A stretch of DNA of 64,000 nt from Blastomussa wellsi (taxonomy: Eukaryota; Cnidaria; Anthozoa; Scleractinia; Plerogyridae). Each line of letters starts with the position of its first letter. The stretch's first letter is position 1. This document shows, piece by piece, positions 34,223 to 47,370 of the stretch. The notes beneath the pieces are model-generated. The model saw only the letters and a program-made list of their open reading frames with translations. It did no database searches and was not told where the DNA came from. A program made the translations under genes and the position numbers. Location: the NCBI GenBank assembly GCA_947652115.1, contig OX393569.1, positions 21,540,896 through 21,604,895 of the forward strand, written 5' to 3'.

Positions 34223-37200
34223 ATGCAGTCTCTGCAAACCATGTCAAAGGCTCCGACACAACCTGCTAACCTTCCTCCTCTTCAAAATCTTCCTTCGTGG
34301 TCTAGAAACGCTTTGGGAAGGCGAAAACAGCCGCGGCCAATAATTCGTGACCGCTTACAGCCTATAAAATCGATTAGAGAGGAAATGGACGAAGGTACAG
34401 AAGATAAATCGAACGAGAAGTCAAATTTCTCTGCCAGGATTGTTTCTGCGCCTTCTCGAGGGCATGTTCTTGATCAGTCTGAAAGAATGGATAATATAGA
34501 AAAAAGACTGGACTATCTGCGCACTCAACATGCAGAAACATTGTCTAATTTACACAGGGAAATAGAGCGATTAAAAGCTGAAAACAAAGGTGAGCAAACC
34601 CGAAAACAACACTCGGTTGTTGCACTGAATCGATGAAAAGTCAGGATCACTCCTGGTAAACGTATCCACACCGAATATTTATTCAGCTGAGGGAGATGCG
34701 ACTTGTATTTTTATCGGAAAATCTTTTTATTTTTTTTTTAATTTATACACTTCAGCTTGATCTTAACCTGTTCTGTGAACATTTACTTGTACTTTATATG
34801 AAGACCAAGATCTTGCTTATCAATATGGGTTTACTTCGTCTTTCAGAGCTGAATTTCAAACTGGTTATGGCTCGAACAGGAGTTAATCTACCCAAAGGTG
34901 TGTTGATGTTTTAGCATTTACAAGTCTTTTAACGTTTTCGCTTCATCGTGATTGAAAATTCCTCGTGCGAATAAGGGTGTGATTTCTGTGTGGTGCTGCC
35001 TTAATCTATACTTATTCCTAATGTTTAAAGTTAAATATTTCTCAGTCGAAAAGGAGTTTAGAGTAGGTTTTGTGTGGACCTAATGTTGTATAAATACAAA
35101 TAGCCCAGTTGCTCCACCGTAGTGCCAATGACCGCTAATGTCATGACAGATTTGGTGACTGTCACTGACAGATTTGCACGGGACGATTTTTAATGACGAA
35201 TTTTTAACGGCGATTTTTATTTCATTTTACGTGAGACAACTTTTAACACAACATTGTTTCAATGACGTGTGGCAACGATATTTTGAGCATGCGTGCTGCT
35301 TGCGCACATACTAACATCACGTGATGTTGCATTAAAAGTCATTGATGAGGATGTTACATGAACCAACTCCAACCAGATTTAACCAACAATGTTGCAGGTT
35401 TTTGAATCACTTTTGTTGCAATATGTTGCCGCAACAAAATGTTGCGTTAAAAATTGTGTGGGGTGCCATGTTACCCAACATCAAATTTTAACATAACAAT
35501 GTTAAAATTGCCGTTAAAAATTGTAACATGACTTGAGGAATGATACAGTAGCCAAATCTTTCTGCATAAGGAATAACTTACATGTATTGTGAGTCATTCT
35601 CTTGGATTATTTTGTGTAATTAATGACATTGGCATACATGAAGCGCTTAGCAACAGTTCATGCTTGGGTTCAGAGACTAGTCCACTTGGTTGTATTTCTT
35701 TGGTCTGTCACCACTTCACAGTAAGAATCAATGATTTCTTTCATTTTAGCATTAACCCTTTATCAACTACCTCTTGTAGGTTGTATGATTTTTAGCATGT
35801 CACATGACGGAGGAGAAAGAGAAGGGCATTGATTAGTGACTATAATTAGTAGATTTGAAAATCATAATTTCAAGTTGATAATTAATATACACATGGATAC
35901 CAACTGAAAATAGACTCCCCATTAATCTGATGAACTCTCATGGTTGGTGGAATAAAAACACAAATTTTCCTATTTTGTGTACAAATTATAGCATTATTCC
36001 TGTCTCAAAGGGCTTTGATATGGAAACTTTGAAATAACAGTTTACCAAAACGTAGAAAAACACGACTAGACTCATCAAATGTAAACAGAGAGAAAAGAAA
36101 AAAGAATGACTTTGAATGAGGAAGACTGAGTAAAACTGACAGAGTTCCTTTAAATTTTATCCTGGTCTATCTACATGTGTATAAAATTCATCAATAGCCC
36201 TTGTGTATGTTTACATCAGACTGGTTGCTTTCACCACCAAGGACTCATCCTCGGTGTAAAAACCTGTGAAACTCACCAGTGACGTAAAACAAAGAACCAA
36301 ACAAGACAACAAAGAACTTCCAAACAATATAGAACAAATAAACAATAACTCAAAAACATTAAAGAAAAAAGTCACAGGTTTTTACACTGAGGTAATTAAA
36401 CCTTGCTTTCGATGTGTAGGCTAATGTAAATTTTGTCATGAACGAATTCGCAAAGCAGCAAAGATGAAAAGAATGCCAACTTGCCTTTAGGTGGCAAAGG
36501 GTTGAAAATAATTTGCTCAATTCAATTGATAAGGCCTATTTATTTATTACATATGTATGTCCCCTTCAACTCCATTCTGCCAGTCAGAATATGTTTGATG
36601 GATCTAAACAGGACACTGCAAAAGGTTTTATCCTATGATGGTTAGTACATGTAGCTTAATACATTTTGTATTGTCTACAGATAATGAAACATTACCAAGC
36701 TCAGATGAAAGTAATGCGTTACAATCTGCTAGCCCAGGTGATACATATATTTCATTTATTCAAGTAACACTTCAAGTTATGTTTTCTCTCTTTTTTTGCA
36801 AAATAACCAGTGTACATTATTTCTTGATTTCTTCTTCATAGCGAAGAGAGAGTAATGGCACCTTAGAAATCCCTCCCCACCCTCCCTCTAGCTGCATGTA
36901 TGCTCTTGGTTACATGAAAATTGACTCAATTGTCTTTTATTTTTACAGCTGAGGCAGTAAAAGCTCATTCACTGGATGGAGATCAAAAAACTGAAGAGGC
37001 TAAGGAGGAGGAATCTTCCCAGCAACCAGTTAGGGAATCTTATAGTAAAATCACTACACAAGCTGCAAGCTCAAGTGAAAAGAGAAACAAAAGGTATTTA
37101 TTGATTACTATATTCTAAATCTTAATAACAATAGCAATAAAAATAACAATAGTAATAGTAATCAACTTACCAGAAACACAATTAAATGTATATTTATGAA

Positions 37201-40200
37201 TATTAAGCAGTTTAAAGAGAGCAAGACATTTCTGTGCCATCCTGGCACCAAGTTGAAGGTTTTAAGTATAATAGATCAAGAAGGCTTCACAAACGCAAGC
37301 GTTGAATTCACAATGATTCTCGGAAACCTGAGCTCTGTAAATACCCAAAACCCCTGCAACTTACCAGGCCACACCGCAGCAACACGGGCCACCATGAAGA
37401 AGACCGCTGCTTGCATTGTCTCGATTTTAACTTCGCCTAAATTACATTTAGCCACATTTAAAACTAAAAATAACTGTTTTATTCTCCATTCAGTGGTTAA
37501 TTATGTATGTTAAAATTGACTAAACAATTATGTTTAGCCCATTTATAAAGAAGTACAACACAATTTTTATTATTGGTTTTCAGCAATCCACCAAACAGTT
37601 ATTTTCATCTTAATTTATTTTTCCAACTTGAGGTACAATCCATTCGACCAAACATTCTGGTTTGAAATTCTGTCTCACTTGGCAAGAGAAACCTCTCTCC
37701 CACAAACTAGGCAACCACCCGTACAAATCAAGGGAATAATTAGTCACGTGTTCAAAACGAACTCTACGCTGGTAAAGATCTGTCACTGGGCTTGTCAAGT
37801 TTCCCAGCTAGAAGAGCTGAAACATAGCCCACCTTTACATGCAGAATTCACAGCCCTTCTATCCGATTTGTGGGAGGTGCAGTGGCCTAACAGTTAGTAT
37901 GCTGGACTCCGCATTGGGCGGTCCAGGTTTGAGCTCTGGCCAGGGGCACTGCGTTGTGTTCTTGGGCAAGACACTGTACTCTAACAGTGCCTCTCTCCAC
38001 CCACATGTATAAATGGGTACTGGCAAATTTACTGCAGTGGACTAGCATCCCATCCAAGGGACAGTAGAAATACTTCTAGTTGCTTCATGCTACGGAAACC
38101 TGGATAAGCTCCGGCCTTATGGGCCAAGTTGAGAGAACATCATCGAAGTGTGATAAAACCATGTAGCTTCAAATGATTGAAGCAAACTACCTGTATGACT
38201 TTTTACCCCAAAAATCAAGGCCATCCATCCTCAAACCAGAACTTTATGTTTTAATTGCTTAGTTCTTGGAAGTTTACTGCATACATTTTTCTAGGGGCTT
38301 CAGCAGTCTTTGGCCATCAAACTTAAATTTCATTTGTTGTTAATTAATTAACTTTTGCTCAAAGATATTATATTAAATTATAGCCAAGAGATAAAATTAA
38401 TTGTGGTTAAATTGTTCAGAATTTATACAATTAAAGAACATATGCGGAGACTTATTCCGGGTAGCTAGGATAGCCCTGGCATAGTCGGTTACATGAAAAA
38501 CAAGAAAGCCCGCCAAGAAGGGTGCCCCGGAGAGCAGACTGGGTGCCCCAACTAGACAGGCAACCAACACGTTTTCTAACCCAAGGTACTTGTAGCTCGG
38601 TTAGGCAGGCAGCCGGTGCACCCCCTCCCTCTTTTCCTGCCCATGCCATTTTTTGGCTCCATTCTTGACAGACTAAGAAATGAGGGACTGCTTGTACAGC
38701 TGTATTCTAGCGTGTTTGTGCAGAACTGTGATTATAACTATGAAGGTGTAGTGAAGTAAGACACTATACCAGCATAGGCTTTCACAAGTTTATTTTGTCA
38801 AGTCTAGGCTGGTTAGACTCTCACTTTACACTTAAAACCTTTGGAGATATGTTTTGACTGTATTTACATTTATACATACGTGAGCTAATAATAAGATGGC
38901 TCAGTTTTTATTCTTTTACCATTCTTTTAGCTTGGGAGTTCAAGTGTTAACTAGTGCTGTTGGGAAACAATGGTTGGCTAGTTTTATTAATTTTTACTTT
39001 TTCAGTTATGGGTCTGGAAAAATGGGGAACACAGCAAAATCCACCGCCACCCCTCCTGTGTCTGCAAAGGGACCAGCCACAAAGCCCAAGAGTTCAGGCA
39101 GAAAACACAAAACAAAAACTTACAATCAGCAAGACAGAACTTCAAATTTGAGTTCACCATATGATTTCTCATTATCCACAACACCACTTGGTGCAACAGC
39201 TGGAAAGCAAGGCATTCCCTCAGGGCAATCACTCCTGGTAGTGACAATCAAGGATAAGACTGTTAAAGTTCACATGCCGACAGACAGTGCACCAAGATCT
39301 CCTACTTTAGTGGAATGCAAAGCTATTATCAAACATCAACAGGAGACAAACAAAAAACAGGAACAGGAAGTATGTTAGAGTTCTGTCCAACATCCTGAGT
39401 TTTAGAACTTTCTTGTCTTTGTTGCACTTTTTTTTTTTGGGGGGGGGGGGTGGACGGGGTGATGGTGCAGTTGGATTGGACAGTACAGCCCATTAGGAGG
39501 AAACAAAAAACTACCAACCTTAATCTATAATGTTTTACACCCAGAGTAGTTTTCTATTTTGAACGGGGAAATTAATTGTAATTTTTTTATTGCTCTCCCT
39601 TTCAGTGTCTGTCTGCTAATAAAAAAAATTTAAAGGAGCTATTTTCAGTCACTTTTTTGTTTGATGAACCAAATATACCTTTAAGATGAAAGAAACGTAT
39701 AAAATAATGGTTTGCTAAGGAAGAAAAACACCAAAGAGAAGATACTAATGCAAAAAGGAACAAGGATGGTTAAGGGTGGAAAAGATTGAAGCGGATTACA
39801 AAGCTGAAATGTTTAGGCTATTTAACTTTGCAAGCTGTACAAACCATGGCATAGCACTCTTAACCACAAATGAGTTACATGTGCAGTGAATGTTCTTGTA
39901 CATTGAATTCCATGTTTTCAAATTATCTATCCTTGATTTACCAGCTTTCCAAATTAAAGTCGGACCTGAATGATGCATTGTATGCAGACAAGTGGACACC
40001 AGATGCATATCTCTTAGCAAAGTCCTATGTGGTTGATGGCATGCCAACAAATACAAGGTATGTGACAGTCATACAAACCTATGACTTCTGTAATTCATCC
40101 ATGAATAAGATCAAATGCTGGTTTGTTTACACCGCTTTGAATGTAGAGATTTCTGATCTCTGTCTTATACTAGACCAGAAGTCGTCAAAATATAATTTCT

Positions 40201-41646
40201 CTCTTTTGGTTTTACTTTGTATCTGTCCTACGCCTGCTTTAATATGTCTTTCACTCAAAACAGAGAGCAAAGTAGTCTGGTTCCTAGCGGGTAAAATGTC
40301 AAGTTGTGTGATTTAATAAGGTTTGGCCAAAGAGTCAGTTGAGTGAGGCTGCAGGGTTCATACAGGTCATGGAAAACCTGGAAAGTCATGGAATTTTAGA
40401 ATGTCATTTTCCAGGCCTGGAAAGTCATGGAATTAAAGTGTGGGTCATGGAAAGTCATGGAAAATCATGTTTATTAAAAAAGTGCAAAATCAATTAGGGT
40501 TTTTGGTGACGAAAATCGTAAAAACTTACCCAAAACGAAAGAGGATTTCCTAGAAAATGCTCAAATTTAGGTCATGAAAAACTTGGACGAGTCATGGAAA
40601 AGGTCATGGAAAGTCATGGAATTTCAAAAGCGCAAAAGAGTACGAACCCTGGGCTGGAACAATTAACCTGCAAAACTACTGACGACAAAATCAAATGAAA
40701 TTTACGAGCCACGTGTCTGTGTGACTAATAATTTGACAGATAAGAGATAAAATTTATTGGTTTAAAACTTGGTTTTTTCTAGGCAAAACTGTTTGTCAAA
40801 GTTTGTGATTTTATATTCTTGTATCTTTATTCATTTTCCAAGTTCAGTGACTCATAGTGATTCACATGAGACATGATTTTTCTTGATTTTGATTTTCTCC
40901 AGACAAAATACACCAGCTACTAGATCTCTTCCACGACTAAATTCAAGGGAACAGACACATTCAGGAAGGTGAGCTATTTCAATACTCTCCCTTGTTATCA
41001 GTTGTCAATATTGCAACCTTAAGCCTTGCACCTCGTTGTCAAAGGTGAATAATTGACAACAGTTAGTTTTGAGCACTGTAAGGGGTTTGGATGGAGAGGA
41101 GCATGAATGTCTTGACAGAGCTCGCAGTTTTCCGCTATTATTCTTTTCTCGAGAAATAAATCGTTTTCTAAAAAGCCCTTTCGAGTTTGCATATTCGAGA
41201 AAGCCTTATTTCTCGATCCTCGATTCTCGAAAATTTCGAGAATTGAAGTTCGAGACGCGAGGATCGAGTTTCGAAGATCGAGTCAAGACTGTCAACTTAC
41301 TTTTGAGCGGTACTTTTTGTTGCCAAAGTCAAGAGAACGCTTCTGCTTTGTTGGTACGCTGGAATTTTGTTGTGGTTGAGTGAAGAACAATAAACTGAAA
41401 CTTTTCAAGTTTGAAGATTTGACAGAAATAGCACGTTGCTCCCTCTGCCCTTGTTGATTCAACTGCTTTGAATATATTTTTACATTTCTTTTCCCATTTC
41501 ACAGGTTGGCCGCCAGCAGAATGCATGTTGTACATGATAGCGTATCCCTTCCAGTTTTGCGGCCAAATGGTGCTGCTAATGTTGCTGATAGGAAACGTCG
41601 ACAGCAGGCATTAGTTAGAGGACGAGGAAAAAAAGACTTCTACTGA
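34223..41646 (+). CDS. CCDC74: Coiled-coil domain-containing protein 74-like
   Basis: Eight exons: 34223-34589, 34847-34897, 36681-36737, 36949-37093, 39006-39369, 39945-40057, 40903-40968 and 41505-41646, GT-AG throughout, phases 1,1,1,2,0,2,2, giving 434 codons. Key matches to vertebrate CCDC74A/B: a central coiled coil with IEKRLDYLRTQHAETLSNLH and EIERLKAENKELNFKLVM (about residues 92-130), the block PTLVECKAIIKHQQETNKKQ with QEQELSKLKSDLND, and a C-terminus with LPVLRP and ADRKRRQQALVRGRGKK. The N-terminus is basic and proline-rich. CCDC74 proteins act at spindle microtubules and cilia in vertebrates; the role here is inferred by family. An X-box-like site lies upstream. The third and fourth exons are low-complexity and weakly supported. 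Confidence 0.8.
37871..38165 (+). mobile_element. tRNA-derived SINE, second family, copy 2
   Basis: The head reads GTGGCCTAACAGTTAGTATG (A box) and GGTCCAGGTTTGAGCTCTGG (B box). The body has GGCAAGACACTGTACTCTAA, ATAAATGGGTACTGGC and GCAGTGGACTAGCATCC. This is the best preserved of the copies in the window. It lies in the intron between the fourth and fifth exons of the CCDC74-like gene. Confidence 0.65.
40352..40651. mobile_element. hAT-like MITE with TCATGGAAA repeats
   Basis: Ends CAGGGTTCATAC and GTACGAACCCTG are inverted to each other with one mismatch and have the CAGG start typical of hAT elements. Inside are at least eight copies of AAGTCATGGAA or GGTCATGGAAAA. Target duplication not evident. 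In an intron of the CCDC74-like gene. Confidence 0.65.
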
Positions 41647-43692
41647 CAAATATGAAAAAATTGATCAATAATTCTGTTGTCGAGAGAGAACACATTTTTA
41701 TTGTAGTGCTAGAATGATTTCTCACGTAGTCTATAGTCATTTTTATTCCATTAAGTTGTAAATATCTTTTGGTCTCGTTAGTTCCGTTTCTTTAATTAAC
41801 GTTTTCCATTTTCCATCTCATACTATCATAATACTAAATGCACAACAACCAAACTAAAATGGGGTTAAAGAATTATTTAATTAAACTATTTAAAGCAAAG
41901 AAAGCAGTAATCTTGATGTTCAGTGCCCTCAAGGATGTGATATTTAAAAATAGTTTCTCAGATAGTGGGGCACGCGAAGAAAAGGTGCACGAGCGAAGCG
42001 AGCAGAAGAGCGAATCTTCGCTCGCGAATGGAAGCCAAGCTAGGGACTCCATACGTGGAACTGACAAGGATAAAAGTCGTAAATTAAGATTCACGGTACC
42101 CTGACGCCGCCAGTACGAGCTGCACAAAAAGGCGTCTCCAAACTTCAATCAACTTTTAAAAAATTTTTAAGAGCTGTTCTTTCGATTTGTGACGAGAAGG
42201 AAAATCATTTAGACGCGTTTCGTACTAAAGTGCGGGCTTGCTTAGTTACTTGACACGTGCTGTGCAATCCTCCCCAACAAGCCTTTCTCGTCAGGGATTA
42301 CTGGCGCAAACCTTGTCACTTCAATTCGAATTCGTGCTTCGGGTGGGGGGGGGGGGGGGGGGGGCTATAACCTGGCGCGCATCTGACTAACAACCCACTA
42401 GCCCCATCAGCCCACAAATGGAAGTGCCAAAGTGAGGGCTTGCTCAGTTTCTTGACACGTGCTGTTCAATTCGCCCGAGCGTGCCTTTGCCGCGAAACTG
42501 CGCATGTACGTCCAGGAAATGTGCAAGCCGGTGGGTGTGCACCACTTGAGGTCCACTTCGTGCAAAGGGAGTGTTACTTGACACGCCTCTGAACTTCTGA
42601 GCCCCACAAATTGGCGGCAGTAGCGTTTTGGTGTTGTGGTGGTTGAAAGTTGAACTGGGACTTGACGGACATCTTGCCGTTTTGACAGCGAAAGGAGTTG
42701 CTATAGTTGAAAAACCGTTCGTCAAAACCGTAGGCTAACATCTACTGGTTTTTAAAGATAAGGAAATTAACTTATTGGGCTTTTTCGGCAGTGGATCTCC
42801 GTTGGCGGCGGCGGGGGGTTAAACTCCCATTTATGGACTATATAGGTGTGCATAGGCGTACAGGCAGGGGGCTTCAGCCCCCCAAATTTTTAGGCAAATC
42901 AGATTTTTCGGGCAGCATGCGAAAATTTGGGCAAGGCAACAGGGAGAATTTTTTGGGCAAATGGTTCACCGCTCCCCTGGAAGAAATTGCCCGTACGCCA
43001 ATGTAGGTGCGCGCCGCGTGATAGGGTCTCGATCTTTAAATAAGTTATCAAATTCCGTTTTATTTATCCTTGAATAGGGTCAGGCTCACACACACCTATC
43101 CCCCCCAGCGCACACACACCCTCTCTAACGGGGATCGAAACGCGTCCTGTGGCCATCTTGGTGACGTTCACACCGTGTTCGCATGTTAGAAATCATATTA
43201 AAATTAAAAATCCTTAAACCGTTGGTAAAAAATTTTTGTGTGGGATTGATGAATGATATTGAAATCCAGTGGCAGGTGTTTAGCGACTCTCGAAGTTATA
43301 TTACAGGATCGATTTTGATTGGTTTTGAAGACAATAAATAATGGCCGAAAGTAAAATATCATGTGGTTCGTTGGGTCAAGCTTTTGAAAGCTAGGCATGC
43401 GAAGTTCAAATAAAAGTCCGATATTTTCTGACTTCAGAACGGATCTTTAATTTTCCAGGGTCAACCGGGTCGCATGAGAAACGAGCGACCCTGGGTAAGA
43501 GGGTGGTAAGAAAATCACACGAGAGCGCGTGAATTTAACTGGTTTGGAATTTGCGTTACGGAGACGTCGAGATCACTGTTAGTTGTTATCACACCGGTGT
43601 TTACATCAAGCCAGGCTATCTGATTGATTACAACAAATTCCTGCCCATTGTATTATACCGGCAATCTCGCACACGTGCCTATCGATGTAAGT
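41647..43692. other. Intergenic between the CCDC74-like and SLC22-like genes
   Basis: Contains GCGAAGCGAGC-type inverted repeats near 41985-42035, a G run at 42340-42363, and a roughly 65-bp direct repeat (GGGCTTGCTTAGTTACTTGA-like at 42233 and 42437). A MITE of about 150 bp (42852-43003) has ends ATAGGCGTAC and GTACGCCAAT. A minus-strand frame beginning MSVKSQFNFQPPQHQ near 42680 is too short to call. The last 200 bases before 43693 should hold the promoter of the first SLC22 exon. Confidence 0.4.
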
Positions 43693-44007
43693 ATGGACAG
43701 CGAGAGACGTCCTACGAATTCCGAAGAGGCCGCGAAATTGGTAAAACATGGCAAGGCCGACTATCAATTTGATGATCTTTTGATGATGACTGGAGGTTTT
43801 GGTCGCTATCAGATTGCTCTTTACACATTTATATGTTTGGTGTCTATTCCCACTGGTGCACAGCTCTCTATTCCAGTTTTCTATGCCATCTCCCCTCCAT
43901 TTATCTGCTCCTCAGTGCATGGTAATGAAACCTGCGCTGTGGGGAAATGCTGTCCGAGTTGCGTGCCGTATGAATTCAACGCAACCTTTACCAGCGTTGT
44001 ATCCGAG
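43693..44007 (+). CDS. SLC22-type transporter, upstream first exon (copy A)
   Basis: An exon of 105 codons starting at an ATG and ending in a GT donor in phase 0. It is homologous to the first exon at 45452-45769: about two thirds of residues agree over the last 83 positions, including FDDLL, TGGFGRYQ and FICLVSIPTGAQL, the spaced cysteines with GKCC-SC, and a final VSE. It encodes the short cytoplasmic N-terminus, transmembrane helix 1 and the start of the large cysteine-containing loop of SLC22 carriers. It can splice in frame to the shared exon at 46640. Either it is an alternative first exon with its own promoter, or it is the only remaining exon of a duplicated gene. Confidence 0.65.
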
Positions 44008-44049
44008 GTAAAATGGACTGTTAATCTAATATGTTAATCGACGTAAAGT

Positions 44050-44205
44050 ACATGAAACAATTGATATATGTGAACTGCGGATGTAGATGAAAGTGAGAAA
44101 TGATTATCGAAGCCTGAAAAAATTCAGGGCTTCAGCGGAACTCGGACCCGTGCCCTCCGCGATACTGGTATCAATTCAACTGAGCTGTGAAGCTACACAT
44201 TGGAA
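44050..44205 (-). mobile_element. tRNA-derived SINE, third family, copy 1 (degraded)
   Basis: On the minus strand: a head with a GCTCAGTTGAATTGATACC-type A box and GTGCCCTCCGCGATACTGG in reverse, then the marker block CTGAATTTTTTCAGGCTTC and TTTCATCTACATCCGCAGTT. A better preserved copy is at 51200-51420. Confidence 0.55.
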
Positions 44206-44267
44206 GCGAGGTCAATTTGTTGAGTTCATGTTTGACCTCGCTCCCAATGTGTGGCTTCATAGCTCAG
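44180..44267. repeat. Palindrome of two SINE heads
   Basis: CTGAGCTGTGAAGCTACACA, then TTGGAAGCGAGGTCAA, is followed 17 bases on by the inverted match TTGACCTCGCTCCCAATG and TGTGGCTTCATAGCTCAG. The right arm continues into TTGGTAGAGCA, an intact tRNA A box. Two SINE 5' ends therefore lie head to head. Confidence 0.65.
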
Positions 44268-44689
44268 TTGGTAGAGCATCATTTGGTTGGCCTATTGTTG
44301 CCTAATCAAGAGCTCACGGTCTGGGTATGCTCATAAATAGCTTGCCCTCCCCTAGTGGGGAGCAGCATTGTGAGACGACCCTAATGACGGTTGCGATGGA
44401 GACTAATAAATAGTCCGCTGACTCAAACTGTAGCAGTAAAGTGGAATGCGGCCCGTCATGGGCCATAACGTAGCCGAGGAGTGTAGCATTGTTCCTGTTG
44501 AGGTTGACAATAGGCCATTTCCGGAGTTCCCTTTTCCCTCTGTTTCAAAACATAAAGTTTTAAAAACAAAATTCGGTGGGCCAGCTTAATTTTTATTGCC
44601 ACCACGTGAAAGAAGCCTCTAGATTTCAAAATTTTCTGGGGTAGGATGCCCCCAGACCCCTACGAACTCACGCCTCCGGCGCTCGTTAT

Positions 44690-44710
44690 CAAGCCCCCCC
44701 CCCCCCCCCC
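44690..44710. repeat. C homopolymer
   Basis: An uninterrupted run of about 18 C residues. Similar G or C runs are at 26407-26420, 39440-39450, 42345-42363, 49421-49430 and 49731-49747. Such runs are prone to assembly error. Confidence 0.8.
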
Positions 44711-45825
44711 CCACTTCAAAATGCGCTCCGCCGCCCTTGTTAACAAGACGGGCATTTGAGAACACGAGGGGAGTGTTCTCAAATGTCCGGAGTGTTTTAT
44801 GACATTATAATATATGGCTTAGGCTTCTTCATTTGCTTTATGATGTAAATTTTATACGCCGCGAGTAAAAACAACAAAACACACGCGATCGATAAACGAA
44901 AGCAATTTAATTTCACTTCTTCTACTTTCCTCTCGAACTTAGAAACTTCTTCGACAATCTCTGCAGCTTGACATGCTTTTTCTATGTTTTACACTCGGAT
45001 AAAAACATGGGTTTTTGACCAATCAGCGCGCAGAGTCCATCTATATTATAAATATTTATAAAAGGATGACAGGGCTACATAACTAATCGGTGCACTACGC
45101 TGAAAGAGCTAGAGAAACTCAAATACCGCACGAGGTGTAGTTGTGTGTATAGCATCAGCCCCTAGCTGTTCAAATAAAAAAGTCCGCTAATTAAGAACTG
45201 TTGCCGTGAAGTGGCCTTTGGCCGTGAGGTTAGTCGATGGGCCGCGGGTCTGCTTTTAGCAAAACCCGGCAAACGGCGCGTGACGAACCTAAAGGGTGTG
45301 ACATGGGAGGCTAGCCATGCGTTACAAACAATAATCACATCTCATTGATAATAACATTCATTGATAATATAAGTGTAACGCAATCCCCTAATAACGGCTG
45401 CGTAGAAGACTATTGATAATCTCGCAACGACCGCGTTCCAACTTCTCAACGATGAGTGAGATGGATGAAGCAGAGCATTCCCAAGAATTAACTAAGAAAA
45501 GCTCTTCAAAGGACATCAAAAGTTATGAGTTCGATGATCTTCTGAGGTTGACTGGAGGTTTCGGTCGCTATCAGTTAGCTCTTTATGTTTTCATTTGTCT
45601 GGTTTCTATTCCCACCGGCGCTCAGCTCTTGGTTCAGGTATTCTACGGCGCTCAGCCGCGTTTCAATTGTGTCTCTGTGTCTATTAATAAGACGTGCGAT
45701 CCTGGAAAATGCTGCTCGAGTTGCCAAAAGTACGAATTCCGAGGCCCATTTACAAGCGCAGTGTCTGAGGTAGGTGTTGTCAGTGTTGTGTACGCCATCT
45801 AAACGTTGTGCATAAACTTGTTGTT

Positions 45826-46140
45826 AGGGTCGTAACGAGGTATGTGGGATCAGGGATCAAAGGGGTGGGATCAGGGATCAAAGGGGTGGGATCAGGGATC
45901 CTAATCGAAACCAACCGACGAAATCAACCGCCGGTTAAATCTTTACCGACTGCTGAGTTCGTCTGCGACGCAGGCTAGGAAAGGATCACTACGTCTTGGA
46001 TGGGATCAATTTTTTTTAGACGGGATCATTGTAGTTTTTTGGGATCAGGGATCAAAATTGTCCGAAATTTTGGGATCATGGATCACTGAAAATGGGTGAA
46101 TTGGGATCATCATATAATCCACATACCTCGTTACGACCCT
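45826..46140. mobile_element. MITE with AGGGTCGTAACGAGGTATGT ends
   Basis: Long inverted ends, AGGGTCGTAACGAGGTATGT on the left and the inverted form at the right, ending TACCTCGTTACGACCCT. The interior is a set of GGGATCAGGGATCAAA units. 315 bp in the first intron of the SLC22-type gene, shortly after the first-exon donor. Confidence 0.7.
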
Positions 46141-47370
46141 GTGTTGTGCATATATTAAAGATAATATATCTTACTATCAACTGTTGAACTAGCAAGAATC
46201 GTTTCCTGCTTCGGGAAAGTGCACTTTGTTTACGCCACTTCCAAGGAACAAGTATGATTGTTTTAACTCCATAGCACCAAGGCCCCTTTGGACCCTTACT
46301 CTTCCCCCCCCCTCCCCTCCCCCGCTGGACTAGTAAAATACGACCCTAGCCTGGTGAGCCCGTCTTCCCCTCCCCCTCCACACAATATATTTGGCCCTAG
46401 AGGGGTTTAACGAATCCTCCCTGTCCTTTTCTTCTCGAGCACGAGCTTGAGGACGCATCTTTAGCTCCCCGCCCGTCTGACAGGGGACCTCTGGGTTCAG
46501 CAGGAGCATAAATAAATGTCAGTCGGCAGAAGCAAGTTGGAGTGTTGTTTTAATTGGCTGATTCAAGAAGTTGGCTTGTCATACTCCCACTTCTTTCTTT
46601 GACCGAGAGCAATGCATTTTACTGACAGTTTGTTTTTAGTGGGATCTCATGTGTGACCGACGGCATCTAAAAGCCATGACTTAAGCTATTTATATGGCTG
46701 GTCTGTTGGTCGGTGCAGTTGCATTTGGTAGCATCTCGGACCATTTTGGAAGAAAAATATCATTCTTTATGAGCATTGGAATATTAGTAAGTACTATTTA
46801 TGTTTTATTATCAACAAGATAACTTGTAAAATACCTGAAAAGAAAAACTTTTTTCCGGGGGAAGATACGCCTGGGCCAGCAGATGCTCGCGCCTTTAGCG
46901 CTCGTGTCCGCGAAATAACAGTATAATGCCAGCTATTAAAAAGCAGTAATTTGGTATCCCTGTAGAGAGGTCAGAAAGCTGTTAAATACGGGTGATATAC
47001 CCTGACTTTGTAGCTAGTTATTCGTGTCGTGCAAATCACAATAGCCGCCGGTTTTGCCCGATCAAAACTGTCAAACGACTCTAACTAGCGAGCCTCCATT
47101 AAAATCAGTCACAGCGTTATTAATTTTGTTCATGAAGTGGTTATGCAGAGAACAGAAGCCAAATAGTCTTATATTTGGTAGATTGGAATCAAAAGACATG
47201 ATACCTTATACTTATCAACATAGTGGCTTGACTTTTCTCCCCTTAAAACCACATGCACTGTTCCATGGCGATCTTGCGGGAGATCTGTCTTTCAAGGTAA
47301 ATCAACCGCGCTGGTGAACTCGAAACTGATGTTTCGAGCATTAGCACATCGTCAAATTAGAAGAAACTAA

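Noticed and set aside
42444..42725. Minus-strand frame upstream of the SLC22 gene
   Set aside because: It spans a direct repeat and lacks donor or acceptor signals; a short frame starting MSVKSQ ends within about 32 codons.
47054..47317. 87-codon open frame in an SLC22 intron
   Set aside because: No domain and no splice signals in the right phase; the transporter frame joins cleanly without it.
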